Source: Streptomyces sp. ISL-43 (GTDB lineage Bacteria > Actinomycetota > Actinomycetes > Streptomycetales > Streptomycetaceae). From it: a DNA stretch of 54,983 bases. Shown here piece by piece: positions 47,841 to 54,983 of the stretch (position 1 is the stretch's first letter; the number at the start of each line of letters is the position of its first letter). The notes under the pieces were generated by a model. That model made no database searches. It was not told the origin of the DNA and worked only from the letters and a program-made list of their open reading frames with translations. Where the stretch lies: NCBI RefSeq assembly GCF_018614195.1, contig NZ_JAGGOT010000014.1, positions 1 through 54,983 of the forward strand, in the 5' to 3' direction. A program made the position numbers and the translations under genes.

Positions 47841-48153
47841 CGGGGCGTCGACCCGCGTGGCGGGCTGGAACAGCCTGGACCGCCGACCTGTGCCGCCATC
47901 CCCGGGACCGGACGGACCAGCTCCCCTTGCGGGCGGTGCGCCGTACGGGCGTACGGGCGTCGGAGTAGCAGGAGTTCACCGTCGGGTTCCTTGGCCGCGG
48001 CCGGACGGCATGCTTCCATCATCCGGCGAGGCCGTCGCGGAGCCGAGCCGTCCCGAAACGTGCGCAGGTCAGGGCAGCAGGTGGCTGGCGATGGGCGCCT
48101 TCGTGCGCAGGATCACCGTCGCTCACGCAACCGCCCCACCCAGGAGGATGTTG
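47841..48153. other. Non-coding stretch
   Basis: No gene is supported; frames here continue past any start without coding bias. It presumably carries the promoter for the secreted protease. Confidence 0.4.
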
Positions 48154-49203
48154 ATGGCTCGCCGCACCACCACCCGTGGTCTCGTCGCCGCGGCCGCCGC
48201 CAGCGCCGCACTGCTCGTGCCGGCCGGACCGGTTGGCGCCGCCCCCACCGCCGGCGCCGCCGCCCTGCCCCAGGCACGGATCTTCATGGTCAACCCCGTA
48301 CAGTCCACCGGGAACCAGAACCTCACCGACCAGAGGGACTCCCCCGCGGCCGTCCCGGCCTACGCGTACACCCTGGCCGGGCTGGGCAACCTCGACGCGA
48401 GTGGCCGCCTTTCGGGGCGGTGGGCGTACATCCGCTCGGAGACCGGCGCCCCTGCCACCGTCTCCGCGGCGGCCTCGTACAACCGCAGGGACGACCAGTT
48501 CGAGCAGGTGATGGCGTACTTCTGGGTCAACGAGGCGCAGGAGTACCTCCAGGGCCTGGGCTTCGGCAGTGAGCTGCCGGGCGCCAATGACCGTCGGCAG
48601 GCGGTGCGGATCAACCAGTGGGGCCGGGACAACTCCTTCTTCACGGACAGGAGGGGCGAGATCCGCTTCGGCAAGGGCGGCGTGGACGATGCCGAGGACG
48701 CCGAGGTGATCGTCCACGAGTACGGGCACGCGGTGCACCAGGCGCAGGTTCCCGGCTTCGGCTCGTCCCCCGAAGCGGGCGCGATCGGTGAGGCCTTCGG
48801 GGACTACCTGGCCGTCGAGGTGGGGGAGCACGCGGTGGAGGCGTACGGCTGGCCGCGCCGTGCGGACCTGGCGTGCGTGGCGGACTGGGACTCGGTCCCG
48901 TACAGCACCGCCCCGCACTGCCTGCGCCGGGTGGACGGCGACAAGGTGTACGCGGACCTGGAAGACGAGGTGCACGCGGACGGGGAGATCTGGTCGCGGG
49001 CGCTGTTCGACATCCGCAACGCGCTGGGCGCCCGTACCGCCGACCGGATCATCATCAACGCGCAGTTCGACTTCGCACCCGACACCAGCTTCCAGAACGC
49101 GGCGCTGACGACCATCGCGACGGCGCGCCAGATGTACGGCGACACGGAGGCGGACGCCGTACAGGCTGCCTTCGCCGCCCGGCAGATCCCCGGCGTCGCC
49201 TAA
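48154..49203 (+). CDS. Secreted zinc metalloprotease (HEYGH type)
   Basis: A 349-aa protein with a signal peptide (MARRTTTRGLVAAAAASAAL, cleavage near residue 33 after VGAAP). The gluzincin motif H188-E-Y-G-H192 in VIVHEYGHAVHQAQ and Glu213 in GEAFGDYLAVEV give the zinc site, resembling fungalysin/M36-like or related secreted proteases. Two cysteines (LACVADW, APHCLRR) may form a disulfide. AGGAGG lies 6 bp before ATG 48154, which decides this start over the ATG at 48148. It is monocistronic. Confidence 0.85.
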   Translation: MARRTTTRGLVAAAAASAALLVPAGPVGAAPTAGAAALPQARIFMVNPVQSTGNQNLTDQRDSPAAVPAYAYTLAGLGNLDASGRLSGRWAYIRSETGAPATVSAAASYNRRDDQFEQVMAYFWVNEAQEYLQGLGFGSELPGANDRRQAVRINQWGRDNSFFTDRRGEIRFGKGGVDDAEDAEVIVHEYGHAVHQAQVPGFGSSPEAGAIGEAFGDYLAVEVGEHAVEAYGWPRRADLACVADWDSVPYSTAPHCLRRVDGDKVYADLEDEVHADGEIWSRALFDIRNALGARTADRIIINAQFDFAPDTSFQNAALTTIATARQMYGDTEADAVQAAFAARQIPGVA

Positions 49204-49214
49204 GGCGTTTCTTC

Positions 49215-49320
49215 CGGATCACCTGGCGACCCGGATGTGGATGCCCGCGACGTGGAGGGCAGCCAGGTGGACGGTAGCGGTGTTGTCGTACCGGGTGGCG
49301 AGGCCGCGCCACTGCTTTCA
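49215..49320 (-). pseudogene. C-terminal end of an IS5-family transposase
   Basis: The minus strand reads LKQWRGLATRYDNTATVHLA and ALHVAGIHIRVAR then stop, the end of an IS5-type transposase like that at 52467-53073. The N-terminal end of the same type of transposase lies at 49985-50070, so the element has been split. Confidence 0.7.
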
Positions 49321-49639
49321 GCAGCTGCGCCGCGGCCGTAGCCGTCGGCGAGTTGGGCGGAGTGAACGTGGTCATCGCGCTGTTCTCCTACCGGTCGCCC
49401 TCGCCGTCATGCACGGGGTGTGCCCGGACCGCGCCGGCGCCTGCGGAAACAGGCGCGCCGGGAGCGAAGGGAGGCGCCAGGAGTGGAGCGCGCGGGCCGG
49501 TCACCGCCGACTCGTCCGCGCCCTGGCAGTGCTCGACGAGGACCGCGTCCAGGACGTCCCGGCTCCCCCACGACACCGCGAACCGCACTCCCTTACTATC
49601 TCCGGTCCTGGCTGGTCCTGCACCCTCGCTCCGTTGAGC

Positions 49640-49985
49640 TGCACGAGGAGCGACGTCCTGGAGCCCGGTGCCTCCTACCCCGGATCACCATCGTCGTCGA
49701 CGTCGCCGACGACGCCCCGGCAGAGGTCGTCAACAATGTCACGGCGAGTGGAGGCGGGGCACCTCTGCCTGGAGCGGACTCCGATCCCACCACGATCGTT
49801 CCGGCCTCGGAGGCTGCGGCCCTCACCATCAACAAGTCCCACACCGGCAGCTTCACCCAGGGCGGGACCGGCACCTACACGATCGATGTGTCCAACGCCG
49901 CCAGCGCCGAGCCGACCACCGGCACCGTCACCGTGACGGACACACTGCCAGCCGGCGTTACGCCGACGGGTGCGTCCGGGGTAGC
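49640..49985 (+). pseudogene. DUF11-domain fragment between IS5 halves
   Basis: Reads ADDAPAEVVNNVTASGGG then LTINKSHTGSFTQGGTGTYT and VSNAASAEPTTGTVTVTDTL, PAGVTPTG. This is one copy of the DUF11 extracellular repeat that occurs in large surface or secreted proteins. It has no start or signal peptide and is cut off by the transposase piece. It is a fragment. Confidence 0.65.
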
Positions 49986-50070
49986 AGTGGCGCCGTTCGG
50001 CAGCAGCGGGGCCACCCGCTCCCACAGGTCTTCCGGAACAAAATCAGCACGCACCCCGGACACCCCTGCC
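49985..50070 (-). pseudogene. N-terminal end of an IS5-family transposase
   Basis: The minus strand gives DFVPEDLWERVAPLLP, the typical N-terminal start of IS5-type transposases. It is separated from its C-terminal end by about 670 bp containing the DUF11 fragment. Confidence 0.6.
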
Positions 50071-50448
50071 GACCAAGATCGCCGAGCACAAGACCCGCAA
50101 CTCGACCCGCACTGAAAGCGATCAGTAAGTCCGTCGACTGAGCGTCCGTCAGCGCAGGACGCCCGCGCCCTGGCCGTCCACAATGCCGTCGACCACTGCG
50201 GGGCACCGCGGCATCCGGTGCGAACGCCCCCGCGCGGTCGTCATGCGGCCCGATATCCGAGAACTGAGCGCACAGCAGTGGCAGGCCTTCGTGGCAGCCG
50301 TCCGTGTCTCCGTCTCCGTCTCGGACCCCATAACGCCAGCCCGGGAACCCCGAGAGCCGCATCAGACCCCAGCCGCCCCCGGCATGCGCCCTTGGACCGA
50401 ATGTTCAGCCAGCCGCGGCGGCCGGCCCCTGACCGAACTACGGAACGT
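50071..50448. other. Mostly non-coding stretch
   Basis: A plus-strand run VMRPDIRELSAQQWQAFVAA near 50245 slightly resembles the N-terminus of tyrosinase-type enzymes, but the frame then degenerates. Nothing else is seen. Confidence 0.35.
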
Positions 50449-50820
50449 CTAGTGGCTGGTGGTGATCCATCGTACGAGGGCTGCGTGGGTCGTGTCGTCG
50501 AGCGCCGACAGAATGTAGATGGCTTCCACGTCGCCGGGGAGTGGTGGAATGCCGGCGGTTGTCAGCGCCGCTTGCAGGTCCAACCGCCGCCGGTCCATGG
50601 GCGTCAGGGACCGGCCGAGGCGCCGGTCGGACGCCGGCCCGTGCGCCCCCGGACGCTCTTCGCCGAAGGGAGGCAGTAGCCAGTCCGTGTCACCCGGGCG
50701 GCTCTGCGGCGCAGCATCGTGGGTTGCGGGCTGCACGGTGTCAGCGCCGGGGAAGCGGTAGGGGTCCAGGCCCAGCTGAGGGAGCGGGGCCTCGGACGAG
50801 GTGTACTGCCAGAACTCCAC
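50449..50820 (-). CDS. Small conserved-looking protein, unknown
   Basis: A 123-aa protein starting GTG 50820, with GGAGG 7 bp upstream. It begins EFWQYTSSEAPLPQLGLDPY; the C-terminal half LDLQAALTTAGIPPLPGDVE and AIYILSALDDTTHAALVRWI is helical. No signal peptide. No family recognised; codon use is normal for the genome, so it is probably real. Confidence 0.6.
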   Translation of the reverse strand: MEFWQYTSSEAPLPQLGLDPYRFPGADTVQPATHDAAPQSRPGDTDWLLPPFGEERPGAHGPASDRRLGRSLTPMDRRRLDLQAALTTAGIPPLPGDVEAIYILSALDDTTHAALVRWITTSH

Positions 50821-51036
50821 AAAAAGCCTCCCGTGTCGGATGTGCCGCTGCTGCTTCGATCAAGGCCTCGGGGCACCGCCGTAACTGCGATGGAGGTCCG
50901 GGCGCGACCCGAACGGCCTCAATACCCCTCTCGTCACACCTCTCGTACCTCCCAAGCCCGACGATGTGTGGCGCAGACGTGGGGTGGAGGCCTGACGAAT
51001 CGGGCAGGTCAGGCCTCGGGAGTGGTGGGGGGCGTT

Positions 51037-51065
51037 GCGTGCCGCGGCTGTTTGCCGCGGCACGC
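51037..51065 (-). terminator. Terminator hairpin
   Basis: Perfect 12-nt arms GCGTGCCGCGGC and GCCGCGGCACGC around TGTTT, about 60 bp after the lamin-tail-domain gene. Confidence 0.75.
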
Positions 51066-51123
51066 CCATTGCTGATGGTGGCCGGCAGTTCACGGTCCCC
51101 GGTGGTGTGGCTGCCGCGCCGGA

Positions 51124-51582
51124 TTAGCGGGGGTCGTGGTGGCCGCGACGGCCCCAGGTCTCGGTGTCGATGACGCGGCCGCGGCCATCGCGCAGGGTGG
51201 CGGTGTCGCGCTCGTCCCAGATCTGCTGGCGGCGGTCCTGGTAGACGTCGCGGTGGGTGTCTCGGCCCTTGCCGGTGTGGACCTTGACGCTGGAGCGGCC
51301 GTCCAGGCGGAGGTGGTTGAAGCGGTAGCGATTGCCGTCGCGGTCGGTGAGGGTGAATCCGCGCAGGTCGACGGAGTGGCGGCCGGTGTTCTTCACCTCG
51401 ACCCATTCGCGGTTCAGGGCGCGGCTCTCGCGGCCGCGGCTGTCGTGCTGGACGTCGCCGATGACGATCGAGGAGTGCCGGCCGTCGCCGTGGGCGGCGG
51501 CCGGGATTGCGGCCGCGCCGACCAGGGCGCCGGCGGCCAGGACCGCGGCGAAAAGACGACGGGTGGCGAGGGAAGCAGACAT
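51124..51582 (-). CDS. Secreted lamin-tail-domain (LTD) protein
   Basis: A 152-aa protein. Signal peptide (RRLFAAVLAAGALVGAAAIP, cleavage near residue 31 after AAAH). The mature part has the LTD signature: REWVEVKNTGRHSVDLRGFT, LTDRDGNRYRF, and a C-terminal VIDTETWGRRG. LTD modules are common in secreted actinobacterial proteins, with unclear ligand. ATG 51582 has AGGAG 9 bp upstream. It has its own terminator. Confidence 0.85.
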   Translation of the reverse strand: MSASLATRRLFAAVLAAGALVGAAAIPAAAHGDGRHSSIVIGDVQHDSRGRESRALNREWVEVKNTGRHSVDLRGFTLTDRDGNRYRFNHLRLDGRSSVKVHTGKGRDTHRDVYQDRRQQIWDERDTATLRDGRGRVIDTETWGRRGHHDPR

Positions 51583-52032
51583 ACAGATGGCTCCTTGAAC
51601 AGTCAGCCCATCCCGGCCTCGTGCAAGCCGGGCGGGCTCCGTGCGGTTCCCGGCGTCCTGCCGAGGAGCCACACTCTGGCCCGCACTCGCCATCAACCGC
51701 CACAACCCGGCACTCATGTTTCCCAATGCGGACATGTCCGCAACTCTCCCTTGCAAGATGCAAGTGTCAAAGCCCAGTTGACGCAGACGGGGCAGGAGGC
51801 CGGGGCAGCCCTTCCACTGCTGGGACAATGGAGTTTCGGCCAGATAAACAGTTCATTCACGCCATGCCGTTTGTGTGCGCCGAAGGGGTTCCGAGCTCTG
51901 TAACAGGCACTTCTGCCGTTTCCTCGAACCGAGATACGCACACAGCTCTGGCGTGCTGGCAGCTAAGCGTCGACCTCCGCAAGCACCGCCCCTACCCGGT
52001 AGAGAGCATGCGAAGGGGCCGCCACCTCTAGG
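51583..52032. other. Non-coding stretch
   Basis: No coding bias on either strand. It lies between the LTD gene and the left end of the IS5 element; promoters are probable but not identified. Confidence 0.45.
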
Positions 52033-52113
52033 AGGTTCGTTTAGATCATGAAGAATTGGCTGTCGGTTGGCCAGGCCGGGCAGGGTGAGTCATGAACGAG
52101 GAGGGGGGTCGGG

Positions 52114-52461
52114 ATGACGCTTGTCATCGAACTGCGGCGCGGAGTCCCGGCCTCCCGGACTGGACGGAGGCCAGGGCCGCGTCCCTCAGCAAGGACATTG
52201 GAGCGGATAGTCGTCGATGACGAGTTCTGGACGGCCATCGAAAGGCTGGGCCGGCACCGGCTGCCCACCCTGGCTGACGTCGATCCTTACGGGGACACTG
52301 TGCTGCGCGGTGAGGCAGTGGTCCGGATGGTGCGGGAGCTGGAAGGTTTGGATCTTGCTCGGTTGAGGGGTGCCGAGCATGAGGCCATCACGACACTGCT
52401 GGCCTGGGGCCTGCGCTGTCGTGCGGACAGAGACCTGCGGATTGCCTTCTCGGGCGATTAG
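52114..52461 (+). CDS. Small gene inside the IS5 element, unknown function
   Basis: A 115-aa protein (ERIVVDDEFWTAIERLGRHR, LPTLADVDPYGDTVLRGEAV, LLAWGLRCRADRDLRIAFSGD) with no resemblance to transposases. A ribosome binding site GAGGAGGGGG precedes ATG 52114. It ends 6 bp before the residual transposase reading. It appears to be a captured passenger or host gene. Function not recognised. Confidence 0.6.
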   Translation: MTLVIELRRGVPASRTGRRPGPRPSARTLERIVVDDEFWTAIERLGRHRLPTLADVDPYGDTVLRGEAVVRMVRELEGLDLARLRGAEHEAITTLLAWGLRCRADRDLRIAFSGD

Positions 52462-52466
52462 CCCGC

Positions 52467-53073
52467 CGCGACCCTCGACTGGGGCCGTCTCGGTGGATTC
52501 CACGGTCGTCCGCGCTCACCACCACGCTGCCCGGGCCCGCAAAAAGGGGCCCCGGCCCGGCGAGCCGCACGACCACGCCATCGGGCGGTCCCAGGGCGGC
52601 CTGACAACGAAGATCCACCTCGCCACCGACAGCAAGTGCCGACCCTGGCCTTCGTCCTCACCGCCGGACGAGCCGGCGACGCACCCGCCTTCACCGACGT
52701 CAAGGCCCGACCGCGCGTTCCCCGGCGCCGCGGGCGACCCCGGACCAGGCCTGACGTCGTCCTGGCCGACCAGGCGTACTGCTCCCCCGCGATCCGCGAC
52801 CACCTACGCAAGCGCGGCATTCGAGCGGTAATCCCGGTCCCACTGGACCAACAGTCCCACTGGACCAACAAGGTCACCGGCTGCGACGGGGGGAACAGAG
52901 GCGGCAGGCCGCCGGCCTTCGATCGGGACGCCTACAAGCAACGCAACACCGTCGAGCGGTGCATCAATCGTTTGAAGCAGTGGCGCGGTACCGCCACCCG
53001 CTACGAGAAGACCGCAACCATCTACCTCGCCGGCCTCCCCATCGCAGGCATTTTCCTCTGGTCCGCCCGCTGA
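52467..53073 (+). pseudogene. Truncated, frameshifted IS5-family transposase
   Basis: Reads VSVDSTVVRAHHHAARARKK (first catalytic Asp) and QGGLTTKIHLATDSKCRP, then after a frame change near 52640 LAFVLTAGRAGDAPAFTDV, VVLADQAYCSPAIRDHLRKR, NTVERCINRLKQWRGTATRY and LAGLPIAGIFLWSAR. The N-terminal third is absent. It cannot code active enzyme. Confidence 0.8.
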
Positions 53074-53088
53074 TCCAAACGAAACCGC

Positions 53089-53949
53089 CTAGGCCTTGGC
53101 GGGTGCTGCTTCCGGAACCGGCTGGACGCGCAGGGTGCCGTCCAGCACCGTGACGGCGTTACCGGTGAGGTGTACGCGATCCTCGTGTACGGCGGTGCGG
53201 ACCAGGCCGCTGCGCGCGGATGCCTGGAGGCCGGTGAGCTCGCTGCGGCCGAGGCGCGCCGACCAGTAGGGGGCGAGCACGGTGTGGGCGCTGCCGGTGA
53301 CCGGATCCTCGGGAATGCCTCTGCCCGGCGCGAAGAAGCGGGAGACGAAGTCGTGCTCCGCGCCGGTCCCGGCCGCCGGCGCCGTGACGATCACGCTCCG
53401 CAGGCCCTCGCGCTGCGTCAGGGCGGCCACCGCGGACATGTCCGGAGTCACGGCGCGGACGGTGGCTTCGTCGGGAAGGACGGTCAGCAGATCACCGAGC
53501 CCGTCGGAACGGAAGGTGGCCTCGGGCGCGACGCCCAGTGCCTCGGACAGCCCGTGCGGCGCGGGCACCGCGGTGCTCCGTATCGCCGGAAAGTCCAGGG
53601 TGACGCCGGCGTCCTCGTCGGCGTGGGTGAGGAGGACGCCGTAGTGCCGGCTGAGGAACCGTACGGTGCCGGCGAGTTCCCGCTCGCTGCGCAGTACGTG
53701 TGCCGTGGCCAGTGTGGCGTGGCCGCACAGCGTGGACTCGACGAGCGGGGTGAACCAGCGGATGGCCCAGTCGGCCTCGGCCGGGGAGGGCAGCGGGAGA
53801 GCGAACGCGGTCTCGGAATGGTTCATCTCTGCCGCGACCTGTCGCATCCAGGCATCACCGGGCCACTGCCCGGGCGGCAGGAGACATACGGCCGCCGGGT
53901 TCCCGGCGAAAGGGCGGTCGGTGAAGGCGTCGACGACGTGAATGTGCAT
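53089..53949 (-). CDS. PhzF-family isomerase/epimerase-like protein
   Basis: A 286-aa protein of the PhzF/diaminopimelate-epimerase-like fold. It opens MHIHVVDAFTDRPFAGNPAA with catalytic Glu46 in MNHSETAF, followed by IRWFTPLVESTLCGHATLAT and RFFAPGRGIPEDPVTGSAHT, all family hallmarks. PhzF itself isomerises an intermediate of phenazine synthesis, but no other phz genes are nearby, so the substrate is unknown. ATG 53949 is selected as the family start. Its stop lies just past the right end of the IS5 element. Confidence 0.9.
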   Translation of the reverse strand: MHIHVVDAFTDRPFAGNPAAVCLLPPGQWPGDAWMRQVAAEMNHSETAFALPLPSPAEADWAIRWFTPLVESTLCGHATLATAHVLRSERELAGTVRFLSRHYGVLLTHADEDAGVTLDFPAIRSTAVPAPHGLSEALGVAPEATFRSDGLGDLLTVLPDEATVRAVTPDMSAVAALTQREGLRSVIVTAPAAGTGAEHDFVSRFFAPGRGIPEDPVTGSAHTVLAPYWSARLGRSELTGLQASARSGLVRTAVHEDRVHLTGNAVTVLDGTLRVQPVPEAAPAKA

Positions 53950-54213
53950 GTCAGGACCGTAGTGATGCCGAGGTGAGCCCGCCAAGGCCAATCCGGGACG
54001 GTTGGCCTGGCCGGGAGCGTCTACGTGATGACCCGCCGGACGGGGGCCGCCCGCCAGGGCGAAGCATGATCCGAAAGAGACGGCCTAACGGGGTGACGAC
54101 CCCCTCCTACGCCACCTCGCACGGCCCCACGCCCAGCCTGACCCGGGCATGAAGTCACCGCCTGGTGGAGGACGCCGGACGGCGCCACGACACGGCAGCC
54201 CAAGCGGCAGGGC

Positions 54214-54456
54214 TTACCGCGACGCAGCGAGCCTGCGCACCGCCGTGCCCGTCAGTTCGGCCGTGCTCCAGGCCCGGCCGGCGCGCACCAGCAGCCCTCC
54301 GCTTTCCAGCTGTGCCAGCTGGTGGGCGACGCTGCTCGAGCTGGCCAGCCCCACGGCCCGGCCGAGCTCACGGACCGATGGGCCCACACCGTGGGCGGCG
54401 ATATGGGCGGCGATTGCTTCGAGGATCCGCACCCGGCGCGCGGTCAGCCGGATCAC
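54214..54456 (-). CDS. LexA-type DNA-binding domain protein without peptidase domain
   Basis: An 80-aa protein: RLTARRVRILEAIAAHIAAH, GVGPSVRELGRAVGLASSSS, VAHQLAQLESGGLLVRAG is the LexA N-terminal winged helix. The C-terminal autopeptidase is missing, so it cannot respond to RecA. GTG 54456 is chosen because it overlaps the TGA of the upstream 79-aa gene. Such stand-alone LexA-like proteins often sit on mobile elements in streptomycetes. Confidence 0.75.
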   Translation of the reverse strand: MIRLTARRVRILEAIAAHIAAHGVGPSVRELGRAVGLASSSSVAHQLAQLESGGLLVRAGRAWSTAELTGTAVRRLAASR

Positions 54457-54692
54457 GCCGCCCACGCCCAGCGGCGTGCGCGGGCCTGGCGCAGCAGCTC
54501 CACCCGACCTACTGGTGAACGGCCGGGGATGGCCCAGTACGGGTGGACGGCCAGGGCCCGGGAGAGGGTCAGGAGCTGACGGCGCAGCGCGGTCGGGCTC
54601 TGTGCGGGTGTGAGACGATCAAGGTCCTCGTAGGTGCGGATCCAGGCGAGCTGTATTCGGACCAGGTCGGGGGGGAAGTACTGGTGGCGCAT
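54453..54692 (-). CDS. 79-aa helical protein paired with the LexA-type protein
   Basis: Starts MRHQYFPPDLVRIQLAWIRT and continues LRRQLLTLSRALAVHPYW. All helical, no signal peptide. Its stop overlaps the start of the LexA-type gene, so the two are translated together. I recall similar small proteins on streptomycete plasmids but cannot name a family. Confidence 0.6.
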   Translation of the reverse strand: MRHQYFPPDLVRIQLAWIRTYEDLDRLTPAQSPTALRRQLLTLSRALAVHPYWAIPGRSPVGRVELLRQARARRWAWAA

Positions 54693-54820
54693 ATTTCAGT
54701 AGCTCATGTGTTCGAATTCCGATGCAAGCCGGGCCGGGTCCATGGCGACTGGTCTGAGCACCGCTCCGGGACCCTTCCTCGCCGCTCTTTCACTCGATGA
54801 CAGCGAAAGGACCCCGATCC

Positions 54821-54957
54821 CTCACTTTCGCGACAGTGGGCGCGACAGGCAGAACATTCCCTCTGACCTGCACCGCAGTCCACTACCAAGCAGACTCGAG
54901 TCCGCTACCAAACAGACTCGCCACTGACACCCACCTCACCGACACGAAACCGAGAGA
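54821..54957. repeat. Dispersed repeat copy 2, with 22-bp tandem repeat
   Basis: Direct copy of 7928-8043 with a different middle. Two 22-bp tandem units lie at 54875-54896 and 54897-54918 (20 of 22 identical). The right 43 bp are nearly identical to 8001-8043. The end of the window lies 26 bp further on, so the continuation is not visible. Confidence 0.65.
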
Positions 54958-54983
54958 TCTCAACTAGTGTCTAGTGATCCCAA

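Larger units (their letters stand above)
52033..53090 (+). mobile_element. IS5-family element with replaced 5' half
   Basis: The ends carry imperfect inverted repeats: GGTTCGTTTAGATCA near 52034 and, at 53073-53088, TGATCCAAACGAAACC. Between them are a small unrelated gene (52114-52461) and the C-terminal two thirds of a transposase (52467-53073). The total length of about 1.05 kb is like an intact IS5 element although its N-terminal transposase part is missing. Confidence 0.6.

Overview
The window is very GC-rich, has streptomycete codon usage, GTG starts, GTGA/ATGA stop-start overlaps and many small secreted proteins, and points to Streptomyces or a close relative such as Kitasatospora. The mix of intact cassettes, gene stubs, IS5-type transposase pieces and plasmid/transposon protein remnants suggests an accessory region (chromosome arm, genomic island or large plasmid). 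No rRNA, tRNA, CRISPR array or replication origin was recognised.

Layout. 0.2-1.9 kb: divergent LysE-type exporter and LysR regulator. 2.5-7.3 kb: a tightly overlapping minus-strand operon made of a short Ala/Gly/Val-rich peptide followed by a strong hairpin, a 67-aa protein, a methyltransferase, a 59-aa two-helix membrane protein, an ABC exporter, an FAD oxidoreductase and a 52-aa protein. It looks like an unclassified RiPP or bacteriocin-type cluster, but three genes carry single-base indels in G/C runs. 7.4-12.2 kb: stubs and small genes (ABC-2 permease stub, 2H phosphoesterase, secreted protein, decayed mobile-element gene, membrane protein, ankyrin stub). 12.3-17.1 kb: a large STAND/NACHT-type NTPase (one frameshift) with a 176-aa partner. 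17.3-18.5 kb: decayed AAA/TniB-like transposition genes. 18.6-24.1 kb: multi-pass patatin-like lipase, CAP-domain protein, unknown protein and DUF5995 protein. 25-31.8 kb: nitroreductase-like protein, ThDP enzyme, and a divergent catalase-like/alpha-dioxygenase fusion.

34.1-42.7 kb is the most striking part: an orthocaspase divergent from a DRGH-type DNA/RNA endonuclease, then a remnant of an alpha/beta-hydrolase, a 1383-aa NTPase with two P-loop regions (the first degenerate), and two trypsin-like proteases, the first with an N-terminal helical domain resembling effector-associated domains. This matches the logic of predicted NTP-dependent bacterial conflict or programmed-death systems: a STAND switch, adaptor-type N-terminal domains, and protease and nuclease effectors. 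Immediately downstream lies a protealysin-type M4 peptidase with an emfourin-like inhibitor gene.

44.8-54.9 kb: FAD-linked oxidase with divergent TetR regulator, a MarR-MFS chimeric pseudogene, secreted HEYGH metalloprotease, IS5 pieces split by a DUF11 fragment, lamin-tail-domain secreted protein, an IS5 element whose 5' half is replaced by a small gene, a PhzF-family protein, and a LexA-type DNA-binding protein without protease domain. A dispersed repeat occurs near 2.3, 7.9 and 54.9 kb. All domain calls are from reading motifs; no database search was possible.
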